Shown here: one piece after another, positions 42,260 to 51,071 of the stretch
Numbering within the stretch: the stretch's first letter is position 1
How the letters are laid out: each line of letters starts with the position of its first letter
From: Mycolicibacterium neoaurum ATCC 25795
GTDB taxonomy: Bacteria; Actinomycetota; Actinomycetes; Mycobacteriales; Mycobacteriaceae
Assembly (NCBI RefSeq): GCF_000691525.1
Contig: NZ_JMDW01000008.1
Coordinates: forward strand, 682,001 to 746,000
Reading direction: 5' to 3'
Length of the DNA stretch: 64,000 bases
Program-made: the position numbers and the translations under genes
The notes under the pieces: generated by a model
Databases searched by the model: none
Seen by the model: only the letters and a program-made list of their open reading frames with translations
What the model was told of the DNA's origin: nothing

Positions 42260-43854
42260 AACCGCTCGACGACCGAGCGCACCGCAGCACCCAGATCCGC
42301 AGCCTCCGACCGCGCCGCGGCCAGATCCTCGGTACGCGGCCGGCGGATCTCGATATAGGACTTCAGCTTCGGCTCGGTGCCCGATGGTCGCACCACCACG
42401 CGCACCCCGTCGCCGGTGAAGATCAACGCGTCGGTGCGCTGCTGGCCGCGGCGCAGGTCCAGATCCTCGACGGTGACCGGCACGGCCGCGAACTCGACGG
42501 GCGGATCGGCCCGCAGCCGGGCCATTGCGGCATCGGCATCATCGACGCGCCGGGAGACGGCCAGCGTCAGGTGCACACCGTAGCGCCGGGCAAGGTCGTC
42601 GAGCGCGTCGTGTGGGGTACGCCCCTGTGCCCGCAGGGCGGTCACCAGGTCACACGCCAGCACCGCGGCGCTGATTCCGTCCTTGTCCCGCACGGTGTCC
42701 GGGTCCACGCAGTGCCCGATGGCCTCTTCGTAGGCGTAGATCAGTCCGGTGCCTGCCCGCGCCAGCCATTTGAACCCGGTCAGCGTCTCGGCGTGCCGGG
42801 CACCGTAACCCTCGGCGATGGCCGCGAGCATGCGTGAAGACACCACGGTGCTGGCGACCAGCGCCTGGTCCGGTGCGGAATGCCGAGAGAGAAGATAATC
42901 GCCCAGTAGCCAACCGGTTTCGTCACCACTGAGCATGCGCCAACCGCTGGGGGTCGGGATGCCGACGGCACACCGATCCGCATCGGGGTCCAGCGCGATC
43001 GCGATATCGGCCTCCACGTCGGCGGCGAGCGCCAACAGGCGATCGGTGGCGCCGGGCTCCTCGGGATTGGGGAAGGCGACGGTGGGGAAGTCCGGATCCG
43101 GCGCGAACTGCGACGCCACGATGTGCACATCGTCGATACCCGCCAATGCCAGTGCGTCCAGCGCGAATTCACCACCCACGCCGTGCAGCGGGGTCAACGC
43201 CACGCGGACCGAGCCGGTCGTGCGACGCACCTTCGCGGCCTGCTCGAGGTAGGCGGTGATGAGGTCGGCGCCGGCGGGCTGCACCGGAGTACGGGGTATC
43301 TCGTCGGCATGCGGGGCGCGGGCGACGGTGGACTCGATCTCGCGATCGGTGGGCGAGATGATCTGCATCCCGCCGTCGCCGTACACCTTGTAGCCGTTGT
43401 CGGCGGCCGGGTTGTGCGATGCGGTGATCTGCACCCCGGCGGCCGCGCCGAGCCTGCGGACCGCGAACGCCACCACCGGTGTCGGTGCCGGTGTGTACAG
43501 ATGGGTGACCGAGAAGCCCTCGGCGGCAAGAACTTCGGCTGCGGCGATGGCGAACTGCTCGGAGCCGTGCCGGGCGTCGCGGCCCACGACGACCGGTGAT
43601 CCGCCCAAACCGGAGGCAATATCCGCTTTCGCGGGGTGATCCTTGAGCACCTGCGCCAACGCCCACGTGGTGCGCAGCACGACCGCCAGGTTCATGGCAT
43701 CCGGACCGCCCCGCACCGGCCCGCGCAGGCCCGCGGTGCCGAAGGTCAGCGGGTGGGCGAACCGGCGGGCGAGCTCTGCATCATCGCAGGCGGACAGCTC
43801 GGCTGCGGTGACCGGATCCGGGTCGTGGGTGATCCAGTCCTGCGGCTGTGTCAT
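42256..43854 (-). CDS. pmmB: Phosphomannomutase/phosphoglucomutase family, PmmB
   Basis: Alpha-D-phosphohexomutase of 532 aa shuttling phosphate between C1 and C6 of hexose phosphates. All four family motifs are seen: phosphoserine TASHNPAADNGYKVY, metal loop DPDADRCAVG, sugar-specificity loop GDETGW, and phosphate-binding RPSGTEPKLKSY. The assignment to pmmB (Rv3308) follows synteny with punA. Its ATG overlaps the stop of an upstream MarR gene by 4 bp, an unusual coupling for a housekeeping enzyme. Glucose-, mannose- or pentose-phosphate preference is not visible. Confidence 0.92.
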   Translation of the reverse strand: MTQPQDWITHDPDPVTAAELSACDDAELARRFAHPLTFGTAGLRGPVRGGPDAMNLAVVLRTTWALAQVLKDHPAKADIASGLGGSPVVVGRDARHGSEQFAIAAAEVLAAEGFSVTHLYTPAPTPVVAFAVRRLGAAAGVQITASHNPAADNGYKVYGDGGMQIISPTDREIESTVARAPHADEIPRTPVQPAGADLITAYLEQAAKVRRTTGSVRVALTPLHGVGGEFALDALALAGIDDVHIVASQFAPDPDFPTVAFPNPEEPGATDRLLALAADVEADIAIALDPDADRCAVGIPTPSGWRMLSGDETGWLLGDYLLSRHSAPDQALVASTVVSSRMLAAIAEGYGARHAETLTGFKWLARAGTGLIYAYEEAIGHCVDPDTVRDKDGISAAVLACDLVTALRAQGRTPHDALDDLARRYGVHLTLAVSRRVDDADAAMARLRADPPVEFAAVPVTVEDLDLRRGQQRTDALIFTGDGVRVVVRPSGTEPKLKSYIEIRRPRTEDLAAARSEAADLGAAVRSVVERF

Positions 43855-44300
43855 GCCCCGATTGTGCCCGGTTCGGCATCGGCCAGCTTGCGCAGTACCG
43901 GGGCCACCAGCATCAGCAGGTCGAACTCCAGATCGGTCAGGTTCTCCCGCATCGAGCGGTGCAACCAGGCATCGCGTTCGGCGCGATCGGTGGCCAGCAG
44001 CCGTGCTCCGGCCTCAGTCAGCTCCACCAGTTGCCGTCTGCGATCGCCATCGTCGGTCCGGCGCGAGGCAAGGCCCGCGGTGACGAGTCCGTTGATGCTG
44101 TCGGTCAGCGACTGCACCCGCACGTGCATTCGGGCGGCGAGCTCGGCGGGGGTGGCCGCCCCGGTGCGGGTCACCTCGGCCAGCACCTGCATCTGGCTCA
44201 GGGTGAGGCCATGGTCGGGGCGATGGCGACGCAATTGGCGGGCCACGGCCATCACCGACTCGCGTAGCTCCGTCGCGGCGGTACCGTCAGACGCACTCAT
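43851..44300 (-). CDS. MarR family transcriptional regulator
   Basis: Regulator of 149 aa with a winged helix: LSQMQVLAEVTRTGAATPAE, recognition helix AARMHVRVQSLTDSINGLV, and the wing RTDDGDRRRQLVEL (MarR DxRxxxxxLT-like). It is divergent from an AbrB-family membrane protein, with A/T-rich sequence and CAAGT/ACTTG repeats between them. It probably represses that transporter and itself. Its stop overlaps the pmmB start (ATGA), so pmmB may also be read from this promoter. Confidence 0.9.
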   Translation of the reverse strand: MSASDGTAATELRESVMAVARQLRRHRPDHGLTLSQMQVLAEVTRTGAATPAELAARMHVRVQSLTDSINGLVTAGLASRRTDDGDRRRQLVELTEAGARLLATDRAERDAWLHRSMRENLTDLEFDLLMLVAPVLRKLADAEPGTIGA

Positions 44301-44304
44301 AAAC

Positions 44305-44372
44305 CAAGTTATACCTGATTAATTTTGGATCTATACGCTGTTTGCGATCTTCAATTAGCAAGTTCATACTTG
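44305..44372. promoter_or_regulatory. MarR operator candidates between marR and abrB
   Basis: CAAGTTCATACTTG (44359-44372) is a 5-4-5 palindrome 20 bp before the TTG start of the AbrB-family gene. A related CAAGTTATACCTGA (44305-44318) sits directly upstream of the marR ATG and differs by one base gap plus substitutions. The pair covers both divergent promoters in a locally A/T-rich 92-bp gap. Confidence 0.5.
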
Positions 44373-44392
44373 TTATATGAGGAGGTGGAGGA

Positions 44393-45478
44393 TTGGCTGA
44401 GGCGCTGCGTTCGACGGCGAAGTGGCTGGTGCTGGCGGTGGTCAGCGTCGGTGTGACCGGGGGATTCACCGCCCTCGGCGTCCCGTCGGCGGCGCTGTTC
44501 GCCGCACTGGTCGTCGGTATCGGTTTGGCGTTGACGTCATTCGCTCCCGCCGGCATACCGCGTCGGGCGGGCATGGCCGCCCAGGGTGTCCTTGGTGTCT
44601 ACATCGGGACGATGGTCTCCCCGGACGCCGCGGCCGCCCTGGGTCCGGACTGGCCGGTCGTCCTGGCGATCGTGGTCGCGACGCTGGCCCTGAGCGTGCT
44701 GGCCGGGGCGTTGTTGGGGCTGCGCCGCGATATCAGCCCGCTGACGGGGTCGCTGGCCCTGACGGCCGGCGGAGCCTCCGGCCTGGTCGCCATCGCCAGG
44801 GAGCTCGGCGGTGACGAACGCGTCGTCTCGGTGGTGCAGTATCTGCGGGTCGGGGTGGTGACCGCGTCCATGCCGCTGGTGGTGACGTTGATCTTCCACG
44901 CCGACAAGTCGCATCCGGGCGTGTCTCCGATCGGCGAAACCAACGCGGCGCCTTGGTATCTCAGCGTCGCGATCATGGCGGCGCTGATCATCGTCGGTGC
45001 GCTGGCCGGTAGGTTGATCCGGCTGCCTGGCGCGGGCCTGCTCGGACCGCTGGCGCTGACCGTCGGACTCGAGCTCAGCGGGTACTCGTTCGGCCTGACC
45101 GTTCCCGTCGTGCTCGTCCAACTCGGCTACCTGCTGATCGGGTGGCAGGCCGGGCTGGCGTTCACCCGCGAGTCCCTGCGTTCGGTGGGCCGTGCGCTGC
45201 CCGCCGCGCTGGCATTGATCGTGCTGCTGACCGTCGCCACCGCGGGCCTTGGCGTGCTGCTGGCCCACTTCACCGGTCTGAGCCTGCTGGAGGGATACCT
45301 GGCGACCAGCCCCGGTGGGGTGTACGCGGTCCTGGCCACCGCCGTCGACACCGGGTCCAATGTCACCTTCATCGTCGCGGCCCAGGTGGTGCGGATCCTG
45401 CTGATGCTGTTCGCCGCGCCGTTCCTGGCCAAGGGGATGGCCGCGCTGAGCAGGCGGCGGGCCGTGGCGCACCGCTAG
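44393..45478 (+). CDS. AbrB-family membrane protein (putative transporter)
   Basis: Polytopic protein of 361 aa with about ten hydrophobic spans arranged as two similar halves, the layout of the AbrB/AimA membrane family (not the AbrB DNA-binding protein). TTG 44393 is chosen because GGAGG lies 7 nt upstream. Typical glycine-rich segments are LTAGGASGLVAIARELGGDE and, in the second half, YLATSPGGVYAVLATAVDTG. The divergent MarR gene suggests inducible export or uptake of a small organic compound. Its 3' end overlaps the convergent monooxygenase by 4 bp. Confidence 0.83.
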   Translation: MAEALRSTAKWLVLAVVSVGVTGGFTALGVPSAALFAALVVGIGLALTSFAPAGIPRRAGMAAQGVLGVYIGTMVSPDAAAALGPDWPVVLAIVVATLALSVLAGALLGLRRDISPLTGSLALTAGGASGLVAIARELGGDERVVSVVQYLRVGVVTASMPLVVTLIFHADKSHPGVSPIGETNAAPWYLSVAIMAALIIVGALAGRLIRLPGAGLLGPLALTVGLELSGYSFGLTVPVVLVQLGYLLIGWQAGLAFTRESLRSVGRALPAALALIVLLTVATAGLGVLLAHFTGLSLLEGYLATSPGGVYAVLATAVDTGSNVTFIVAAQVVRILLMLFAAPFLAKGMAALSRRRAVAHR

Positions 45479-46608
45479 CGCCGGTCCACACCCGAGAGCC
45501 GGTACGCCGCGGCCCGCCGAACGGCTGGCAGCGTGCCGGCCATCCGCAGCGCGGTGTTGCGGAGCCGGCGTCGCCCGGGTGGCAGCGTCGCCAGATCGGT
45601 GAGCCTGCCCGCCAGCGCGATGACGCCTTCGGCGGTGCGCTTGCGCTCGGTGGCATACGCATCGAGCAGGCTCTCCGGTGCCCCGTCCAGCACCCGGTCG
45701 AGCGCCTCGCCGGCGGCGACCGCGTCCTCGATACCCAGATTCATCCCCTGGCCGCCGGCCGGCGAATGCACGTGGGCGGCATCGCCTGCCAACAGCATCC
45801 GGTCACTGCGGAACGTATCGGCGATCCGGTGATGCACGCGGAAACGCGAACTCCAGACGATCTGCTCGACGACGGCTGGCTGCGCCTGCGGTCCCCGCTC
45901 GTCCAGGAGGCGTTGGACGAAGGCGGCGTCGGGTTCGGCGGGTGCCTCGTCGACGGTGGCCACGATGCGGTGCCGCCCCTGGGGCAGCGGTGCCACGACC
46001 ACCAGGCCGGCCGGTGAGAAGTAGAGAATGACCTCCTCGGCGCCCAGTCCCCCGGACAGGCGGACGTCGGCCAGGACGAACGCGTCGGCATAGGTGCCTC
46101 CGGTGAAGTCGATGCCGGCAGTCCGGCGCACCGTGCTGTGCAGACCGTCGGCGCCGAGAAGATAGCGGGCATCGATCTTCCGGCCATCGGCGCACACGGC
46201 GGCGATGCCGTCGTGATGCTGAGTGGCATCGGTCAGGGTGACCGGCCGCAGCACGTGTCCGCCGAGGTGTTCCAACCGCCGGAGTAGCAGCGCCTCGGTA
46301 TCGGCCTGGGGGATCATCAACGTGTACGGATATGCGGTCGGAAGACCGCCGAACGGCACCTTCAAGAGTGTGGTGTCCCGATCGCGGATGCTGAACGCCG
46401 GTACGGGGACGCCCCGGGCCACCAGGTCGGGAGACGCCCCGTAGGGGGCGAGTAGTTCCAAGGTGTGAGCGTGAACCACCGCGGCCCGGGAGGTGTTGGC
46501 GCCCGCTGCCTGGTCGTCGATCACCTGGACGTGGCGGCCCCGCTGGGTGAGCACGATCGCGGCGGTCAACCCGACCGGTCCCGCGCCGGCTATCAGGACA
46601 TCGATCAT
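45475..46608 (-). CDS. FAD-dependent aromatic-ring-type monooxygenase (PheA/TfdB-like)
   Basis: Class A flavoprotein monooxygenase of 377 aa. The N-terminal FAD fold is VLIAGAGPVGLTAAIVL, the mid-protein NAD(P)H/FAD DG motif is LGADGLHSTVR, and the GD motif is LLAGDAAHVHSPAGGQGMN. It is shorter than phenol hydroxylases, lacking their C-terminal thioredoxin-like domain. The divergent TetR gene and two 28-bp palindromes between them indicate tight control by an inducer, probably an aromatic or xenobiotic compound. Substrate unknown. Confidence 0.88.
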   Translation of the reverse strand: MIDVLIAGAGPVGLTAAIVLTQRGRHVQVIDDQAAGANTSRAAVVHAHTLELLAPYGASPDLVARGVPVPAFSIRDRDTTLLKVPFGGLPTAYPYTLMIPQADTEALLLRRLEHLGGHVLRPVTLTDATQHHDGIAAVCADGRKIDARYLLGADGLHSTVRRTAGIDFTGGTYADAFVLADVRLSGGLGAEEVILYFSPAGLVVVAPLPQGRHRIVATVDEAPAEPDAAFVQRLLDERGPQAQPAVVEQIVWSSRFRVHHRIADTFRSDRMLLAGDAAHVHSPAGGQGMNLGIEDAVAAGEALDRVLDGAPESLLDAYATERKRTAEGVIALAGRLTDLATLPPGRRRLRNTALRMAGTLPAVRRAAAYRLSGVDRR

Positions 46609-46620
46609 CAGAACCCCTTG

Positions 46621-46648
46621 TCAACAAGTGTTGGCCAACAGTTGTTGA
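46621..46648. promoter_or_regulatory. TetR operator copy 1 (28-bp palindrome)
   Basis: The sequence beginning TCAACAAGTGTTGGCCAACA is a 28-bp palindrome with a single mismatched pair, starting 12 bp from the monooxygenase ATG. Core TTGGCCAA with TCAACA/TGTTGA arms. A second copy lies 56 bp further on. Confidence 0.75.
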
Positions 46649-46676
46649 CAAACTATTCGCGCCTGCCGCGGTCATG

Positions 46677-46704
46677 TCAACACCCGTTGGCCTACAGTCG
46701 TTGA
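46677..46704. promoter_or_regulatory. TetR operator copy 2 abutting the tetR start codon
   Basis: The same 28-bp architecture as copy 1 (TCAACA, TTGGCC core, CGTTGA), with more mismatches. It ends one base before the tetR ATG at 46706, so bound repressor would cover the transcript start, which fits a leaderless or near-leaderless mRNA. Confidence 0.7.
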
Positions 46705-46705
46705 C

Positions 46706-47251
46706 ATGAGGCGATCGGCATCCGAGACCAAGTCGGTGATCTTGGCCGCGGCCAGGGAACGCTTTGCCGCCGAGGGCTACGAACGCGGCACCATCCGGGC
46801 CATCGCGGCCGACGCAGGCATCGACCCATCGATGGTCATGCGCTATTACGGCACCAAGGAGAACCTCTTCGCAGCCGCCGCCGAGTTCGATCTGGAACTG
46901 CCGGATCTGGCCGGCATCCCGATCGCCGAGATCGGCGGGGCGCTGGCGGCCCATTTCATCGAGCGGTGGGAACGCGACGAGGCGTTGCTCATCCTGCTGC
47001 GCGCCGGCGTCACCAACGAGGCGGTCGCCGAACGGATGCGGACGATCTTCGCGGCGCAGCTGGCGCCGGTGATTGGCAAGGTCATCGACGATCCGGCGCA
47101 GGCGCCGGTGCGCGCCGGCCTTGCCGCCACCCAGGTGCTAGGGATGGCGTTGTGCCGGTACGTCCTCGGGTTCCCGCCGCTACAGCAGATGACCAACGAG
47201 GACGTGGTGGCCTGGATCGGACCGACGCTGCAGCGCTACCTGGTGGGCTGA
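46706..47251 (+). CDS. TetR family repressor of the monooxygenase
   Basis: Regulator of 181 aa. HTH visible as ERGTIRAIAADAGIDPSMVMRYY, with a C-terminal TetR_C-type helical domain (FPPLQQMTNEDVVAWIGPTL). It is divergent from the FAD monooxygenase with two matching 28-bp palindromes in the 97-bp gap, giving a self-contained repressor-target pair. No ribosome site is visible because the operator abuts the ATG. Confidence 0.92.
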   Translation: MRRSASETKSVILAAARERFAAEGYERGTIRAIAADAGIDPSMVMRYYGTKENLFAAAAEFDLELPDLAGIPIAEIGGALAAHFIERWERDEALLILLRAGVTNEAVAERMRTIFAAQLAPVIGKVIDDPAQAPVRAGLAATQVLGMALCRYVLGFPPLQQMTNEDVVAWIGPTLQRYLVG

Positions 47252-47267
47252 GCTCGGTCGCGTCGGT

Positions 47268-48062
47268 TCAGATCCGTTCGATGACCGCCGCCAGCAGCGC
47301 ACCCATCCGGGTCGCCGACTGCCGGCCCGCCTCCAGCACCTCTTCGTGGTTCAGCGGCTGTCCGGTCATCCCGGCAGCCAGATTGGTCACCAGGGAGATG
47401 CCCAGGACCGCGGCGCCTGCCGCCCTGGCAGCGATGGTCTCGTGCACGGTCGACATGCCGACCAGGTCGGCACCGATCGTGCGCAGCATCCGGATCTCCG
47501 CCGGCGTCTCGTAGTGCGGGCCGGGCAGGCCGGCGTACACGCCCTCGGCCAGGTCAGGATCGATATCGCGTGCCACCGCACGCAGCGTGGGGGAGTAGGC
47601 GTCCACCAGATCGACGAACTGCGCACCCACCAGCGGCGATCGCGCCGTCAGGTTCAGGTGGTCGGATATCAGCACCGGTTGCCCGACGGACATGTCGGCG
47701 CGCAGCCCGCCGGCGGCGTTGGTCAGGATGACCGTGCCCACTCCGGCCGCGCATGCCGTGCGCACAGGGTGCACGACATGGCGCAGGTCGTGTCCCTCGT
47801 AGGCGTGAATCCGCCCCACCAGCACCAGAACCCGGTGCCCACCGATGCGCAGCGAGTGCACCTGACCGCTGTGCCCGGCCGCAGTGGGTGGGGTGAAACC
47901 CGGCAGGTCGGCCATCGGCAGCGACGCGGTCGGTTCACCGAGCGCGGTCAGCGCCGGCGCCCAGCCCGACCCGAGGACGACGGCGACATCATGGGCGGAC
48001 ACGCCGGTGCGCTCACCGATCGCCTGGGCGGCGGCGTCGGCGGCCGACTGAGCATCAGACAC
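47268..48062 (-). CDS. punA: Purine nucleoside phosphorylase
   Basis: Phosphorolytic cleavage of inosine/guanosine-type nucleosides to base and ribose-1-phosphate in purine salvage; 264 aa from GTG 48062 ([13 protein letters not shown]). Motifs of the trimeric family: [26 protein letters not shown] after [18 protein letters not shown] and [12 protein letters not shown]. It uses inosine made by Add. Also named deoD in some annotations. Divergent from amiB1 by 18 bp. Confidence 0.95.
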   Translation of the reverse strand: MSDAQSAADAAAQAIGERTGVSAHDVAVVLGSGWAPALTALGEPTASLPMADLPGFTPPTAAGHSGQVHSLRIGGHRVLVLVGRIHAYEGHDLRHVVHPVRTACAAGVGTVILTNAAGGLRADMSVGQPVLISDHLNLTARSPLVGAQFVDLVDAYSPTLRAVARDIDPDLAEGVYAGLPGPHYETPAEIRMLRTIGADLVGMSTVHETIAARAAGAAVLGISLVTNLAAGMTGQPLNHEEVLEAGRQSATRMGALLAAVIERI

Positions 48063-48080
48063 GAGTGAGATACTGCCAGG

Positions 48081-49268
48081 ATGTCCACGGTCACCGCGTC
48101 GTCGAGCGTCGAAGACGCCGTCAAGCGTCGCAGCGGCGACCTGATCGCGCTGTCCCACGATATCCACGCCGAGCCCGAACTGGCCTTCGCCGAGCACCGC
48201 AGCTGTGCCAAGACACGCGCGCTGGTCGCCGAGCGCGGTTTCGACATCGTGGATGGACCCGGCGGACTGGACACCGCGTTCCGCGCCGAATACGGCAGCG
48301 GGGATCTGGTCATCGGAATCTGTGCCGAGTACGACGCGCTTCCCGAGATCGGGCACGCGTGCGGGCACAACATCATCGCCGCCTCCGCCGTCGGCACCGC
48401 TCTGGCGCTTGCCGAGGTGGCCGACGAGCTGGGCCTGACCGTGGTGCTGATCGGCACCCCGGCCGAGGAGGCCGGTGGCGGAAAAGTGTTGTTGCTCAAT
48501 GCCGGAACGTTCGATGACATTGCCGCGTCGGTGATGCTGCATCCCGGGCCCGCCGATATCGCTGCGGCGCGCTCGCTGGCACTGTCCGAGGTCGCCGTCG
48601 GCTACACGGGCCGAGAATCGCACGCCGCAGTCGCGCCGTACCTCGGGATCAATGCGGCCGACGCGGTCACCGTGGCACAGGTGGCCATAGGGCTGTTGCG
48701 CCAGCAGCTGATGCCGGGACAGATGATGCACGGCATCGTCACCGACGGTGGGCAGGCCGCCAACGTCATTCCCGGTCATGCCGAGTTGCGCTACACCATG
48801 CGGGCCACCGACATGACCTCACTGAAGGCGCTGGAGGAGCGGATGGCCGGCTGCTTCGCTGCGGGCGCGGTCGCCACCGGTGCGACCCACGAGATCCGCG
48901 AGACGGCCCCGCCGTACGACGCGCTGGTGCCCGACCGGTTCCTCGCCGAGGTGTTCCGGTCCGAACTGCTGCGCGTGGGGCGGCATCCGCTGCCGGTCGA
49001 GCTGGAGGCGGCGTTCCCGCTGGGCAGCACCGACATGGGTAACGTGACCCAGCGCTTGCCCGGTATCCATCCCGTGGTCGGTATCGACGCCGGAGGCGCA
49101 TCGCTGCACCAGCCCGGCTTCACCGCCGCGGCCGTCGGGCCGAGCGCGGACAAAGCCGTCGTGGAAGGAGCGATCATGCTGGCGCGCACCGTCGTCGCCT
49201 TGGCCGAGAATGCCGACGAACGGGGCAGGGTGCTCGCCGCGCTAGCCGAGCGGCAGGAGAACGCATGA
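48081..49268 (+). CDS. amiB1: M20-family amidohydrolase, AmiB1-like
   Basis: Zinc amidohydrolase of 395 aa in the AbgB/carboxypeptidase-dipeptidase group. The metal motif [12 protein letters not shown] lies near residue 95 and the Glu pair in [13 protein letters not shown] near 135. The dimerisation domain (about 180-300) includes [17 protein letters not shown]. Its stop overlaps the next M20 gene by 4 bp (ATGA), so the two are co-translated and might form a hetero-oligomer. Synteny with Rv3306c gives the name. Substrate unknown; aminoacyl or acyl-amide compounds are typical. Confidence 0.9.
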   Translation: MSTVTASSSVEDAVKRRSGDLIALSHDIHAEPELAFAEHRSCAKTRALVAERGFDIVDGPGGLDTAFRAEYGSGDLVIGICAEYDALPEIGHACGHNIIAASAVGTALALAEVADELGLTVVLIGTPAEEAGGGKVLLLNAGTFDDIAASVMLHPGPADIAAARSLALSEVAVGYTGRESHAAVAPYLGINAADAVTVAQVAIGLLRQQLMPGQMMHGIVTDGGQAANVIPGHAELRYTMRATDMTSLKALEERMAGCFAAGAVATGATHEIRETAPPYDALVPDRFLAEVFRSELLRVGRHPLPVELEAAFPLGSTDMGNVTQRLPGIHPVVGIDAGGASLHQPGFTAAAVGPSADKAVVEGAIMLARTVVALAENADERGRVLAALAERQENA

Positions 49269-50434
49269 CCCTGCGCGCGCACACCGAGGCCTGGCTGGCA
49301 GCGCACCATGACGACCTCGTCGCGTGGCGGCGCCATATCCACACCAACCCCGAGTTGGGGCGCCAGGAGTTCGCGACCACCGAATTCGTCGCCACAAGAC
49401 TGGCCGACGCCGGGCTGAACCCGAAGGTGCTCCCCGGTGGCACCGGGCTGACCTGTGATTTCGGCCCCGAGGATCGCCCGCGGGTGGCCCTGCGCGCCGA
49501 CATGGATGCGCTGCCGATGGCCGAACGGACGGGCCTTCCGTTCAGCTCGATCGTGCCGGGGGTCGCGCACGCCTGTGGGCACGACGCGCACACCAGTGTG
49601 CTGCTCGGTGCGGGTCTGGCGATGGCGTCGGCACCCGAACTGCCGGTCGGGGTGCGGCTGATCTTCCAGCCCGCCGAGGAGCTGATGCCCGGTGGGGCGA
49701 TCGACGCGGTGGCCGCCGGCGCCGTCGCCGGGGTGGCTCGGATCTTCGCGTTGCATTGCGATCCGCGCCTGGAGGTCGGCAAGGTCGCGGTGCGTCTGGG
49801 GCCGATCACGTCTGCGGCGGACTCCATCGAGATCACCCTGCACTCGCCGGGCGGGCACACCTCGCGCCCGCATCTGACCGGGGACCTGGTGTACGCCCTG
49901 GGCACGTTGATCACCGGGGTGCCCGGTGTGCTGTCGCGGCGAATCGACCCGCGCAAGAGCACCGTGATGGTGTGGGGTGCGGTCAACGCCGGTGTCGCGG
50001 CCAATGCGATCCCGCAGACCGGCACCTTGGCGGGCACCGTGCGCACCGCCAGCCGGGACACCTGGCTCACCCTGGAATCGCTTGTCCGCGAGATTGTTTC
50101 GTCCCTACTCGCGCCGCTGGCCGTGGAGCACAGCGTGAACTATCGCCGCGGCGTGCCGCCGGTGGTCAACGAGGAGGTGGCCACCCGGATCTTCACCCAC
50201 GCCATCGAGGCGCTGGGGCCCGACGCGCTGGCCGACACCCACCAGTCCGGTGGTGGCGAGGACTTCTCCTGGTACCTGGAAGAGGTGCCGGGGGCGATGG
50301 CGCGACTGGGTGTGTGGTCGGGTCAGGGCCCGCAGCTGGACCTGCACCAGCCGACCTTCGACCTGGACGAGCGTGCGCTCGCGGTCGGGGTGCGCACAAT
50401 GGTCAATCTGGTGGAGCAGTCCGGCCTCGTCTAG
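49265..50434 (+). CDS. amiA1: M20-family amidohydrolase, AmiA1-like
   Basis: Zinc amidohydrolase of 389 aa. Visible are HTNPELGRQEFATTEFV near the start, the metal motif HACGHDAHTSVLLGA, FQPAEELMPGG with the catalytic Glu, and C-terminal GGEDFSWYLEEVPG. It resembles N-acyl-amino-acid or hippurate hydrolases. Start codon overlaps amiB1. The stop is followed after 3 bp by a 25-bp perfect inverted repeat. Matches Rv3305c by position. Confidence 0.9.
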   Translation: MTLRAHTEAWLAAHHDDLVAWRRHIHTNPELGRQEFATTEFVATRLADAGLNPKVLPGGTGLTCDFGPEDRPRVALRADMDALPMAERTGLPFSSIVPGVAHACGHDAHTSVLLGAGLAMASAPELPVGVRLIFQPAEELMPGGAIDAVAAGAVAGVARIFALHCDPRLEVGKVAVRLGPITSAADSIEITLHSPGGHTSRPHLTGDLVYALGTLITGVPGVLSRRIDPRKSTVMVWGAVNAGVAANAIPQTGTLAGTVRTASRDTWLTLESLVREIVSSLLAPLAVEHSVNYRRGVPPVVNEEVATRIFTHAIEALGPDALADTHQSGGGEDFSWYLEEVPGAMARLGVWSGQGPQLDLHQPTFDLDERALAVGVRTMVNLVEQSGLV

Positions 50435-50437
50435 ATC

Positions 50438-50503
50438 GCAATGTTCCGCTGACAGCGTTGTCGCGGATATATATCCATGACAACGCTGTCAGCGGAACAT
50501 TGC
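50438..50503. terminator. 25-bp perfect inverted repeat, bidirectional terminator candidate
   Basis: The left arm 50438-50462, beginning GCAATGTTCCGCTGACAGCG, is perfectly complementary to 50479-50503. The 16-nt loop contains ATATATAT. It occupies almost the whole 76-bp gap between convergent amiA1 and the Rv3304-type gene. The perfect stem is longer than a typical terminator needs. Confidence 0.7.
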
Positions 50504-50510
50504 AGACGAG

Positions 50511-50978
50511 TCAGGGGCCGACGTTGCGGGCCGGGCGGGTCCGGATGTCGTGGACGTAATCGGCCGGGGCCCCGGCGATCTCGGCGGCATCGGCCATCAC
50601 CCCGAGATAGCGGGCCGAGGGCAGTCCGCCCTCCCAGGCGTCCACCACATAGAGCCAGGCCAGGACCGGATCGGTGCTGGTGTCGGAGGACAGCCGTTGC
50701 ACCCGGCACCGGATCTTCTTGTGGAAGCCGAGCTCGGAGCCTTCCCACTGATCCAGGTTGGCCTCGTCCTCCGCGGTCACGTCGTAGAGCACGACGAACA
50801 CCTTGGACTCGGGGTCCTCGACCAGGGTCGCCAGCGACCCTTCCCAGCTGTAATCCTCGCCGCCGAAGGTCAGGCGCCAGCCGTGCAACCAGCCGGTACC
50901 GGCCATCGGCGAATGCGGCGCGCGCTGCAGCATCTGTTCCGGATGCATGTTCGATCCGTAAGCGGCGTAGAGCGGCAC
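50511..50978 (-). CDS. Gamma-glutamylcyclotransferase-like protein, Rv3304-type
   Basis: Protein of 155 aa from GTG 50978 (VPLYAAYGSNMHPEQML). The YGSN motif near the N-terminus is the substrate/anion loop of GGCT/AIG2-like folds. The expected acidic residue appears within WEGSELGFHKKIRC, and an AWLYVVDAW strand follows. Members cyclise gamma-glutamyl or similar amides, but many are uncharacterised. Position and length (about 159 in M. tuberculosis as recalled) support Rv3304 orthology. Divergent from lpdA. Confidence 0.85.
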   Translation of the reverse strand: MPLYAAYGSNMHPEQMLQRAPHSPMAGTGWLHGWRLTFGGEDYSWEGSLATLVEDPESKVFVVLYDVTAEDEANLDQWEGSELGFHKKIRCRVQRLSSDTSTDPVLAWLYVVDAWEGGLPSARYLGVMADAAEIAGAPADYVHDIRTRPARNVGP

Positions 50979-51071
50979 GGGGCCAACCTTAAGCGGTCCG
51001 GTGGGCAGGAGCGAAGCGACCCGGGGATAAGGCCGGGCTCGGCAGCGCGCCCGCGCGGGATTGACTAGGTT

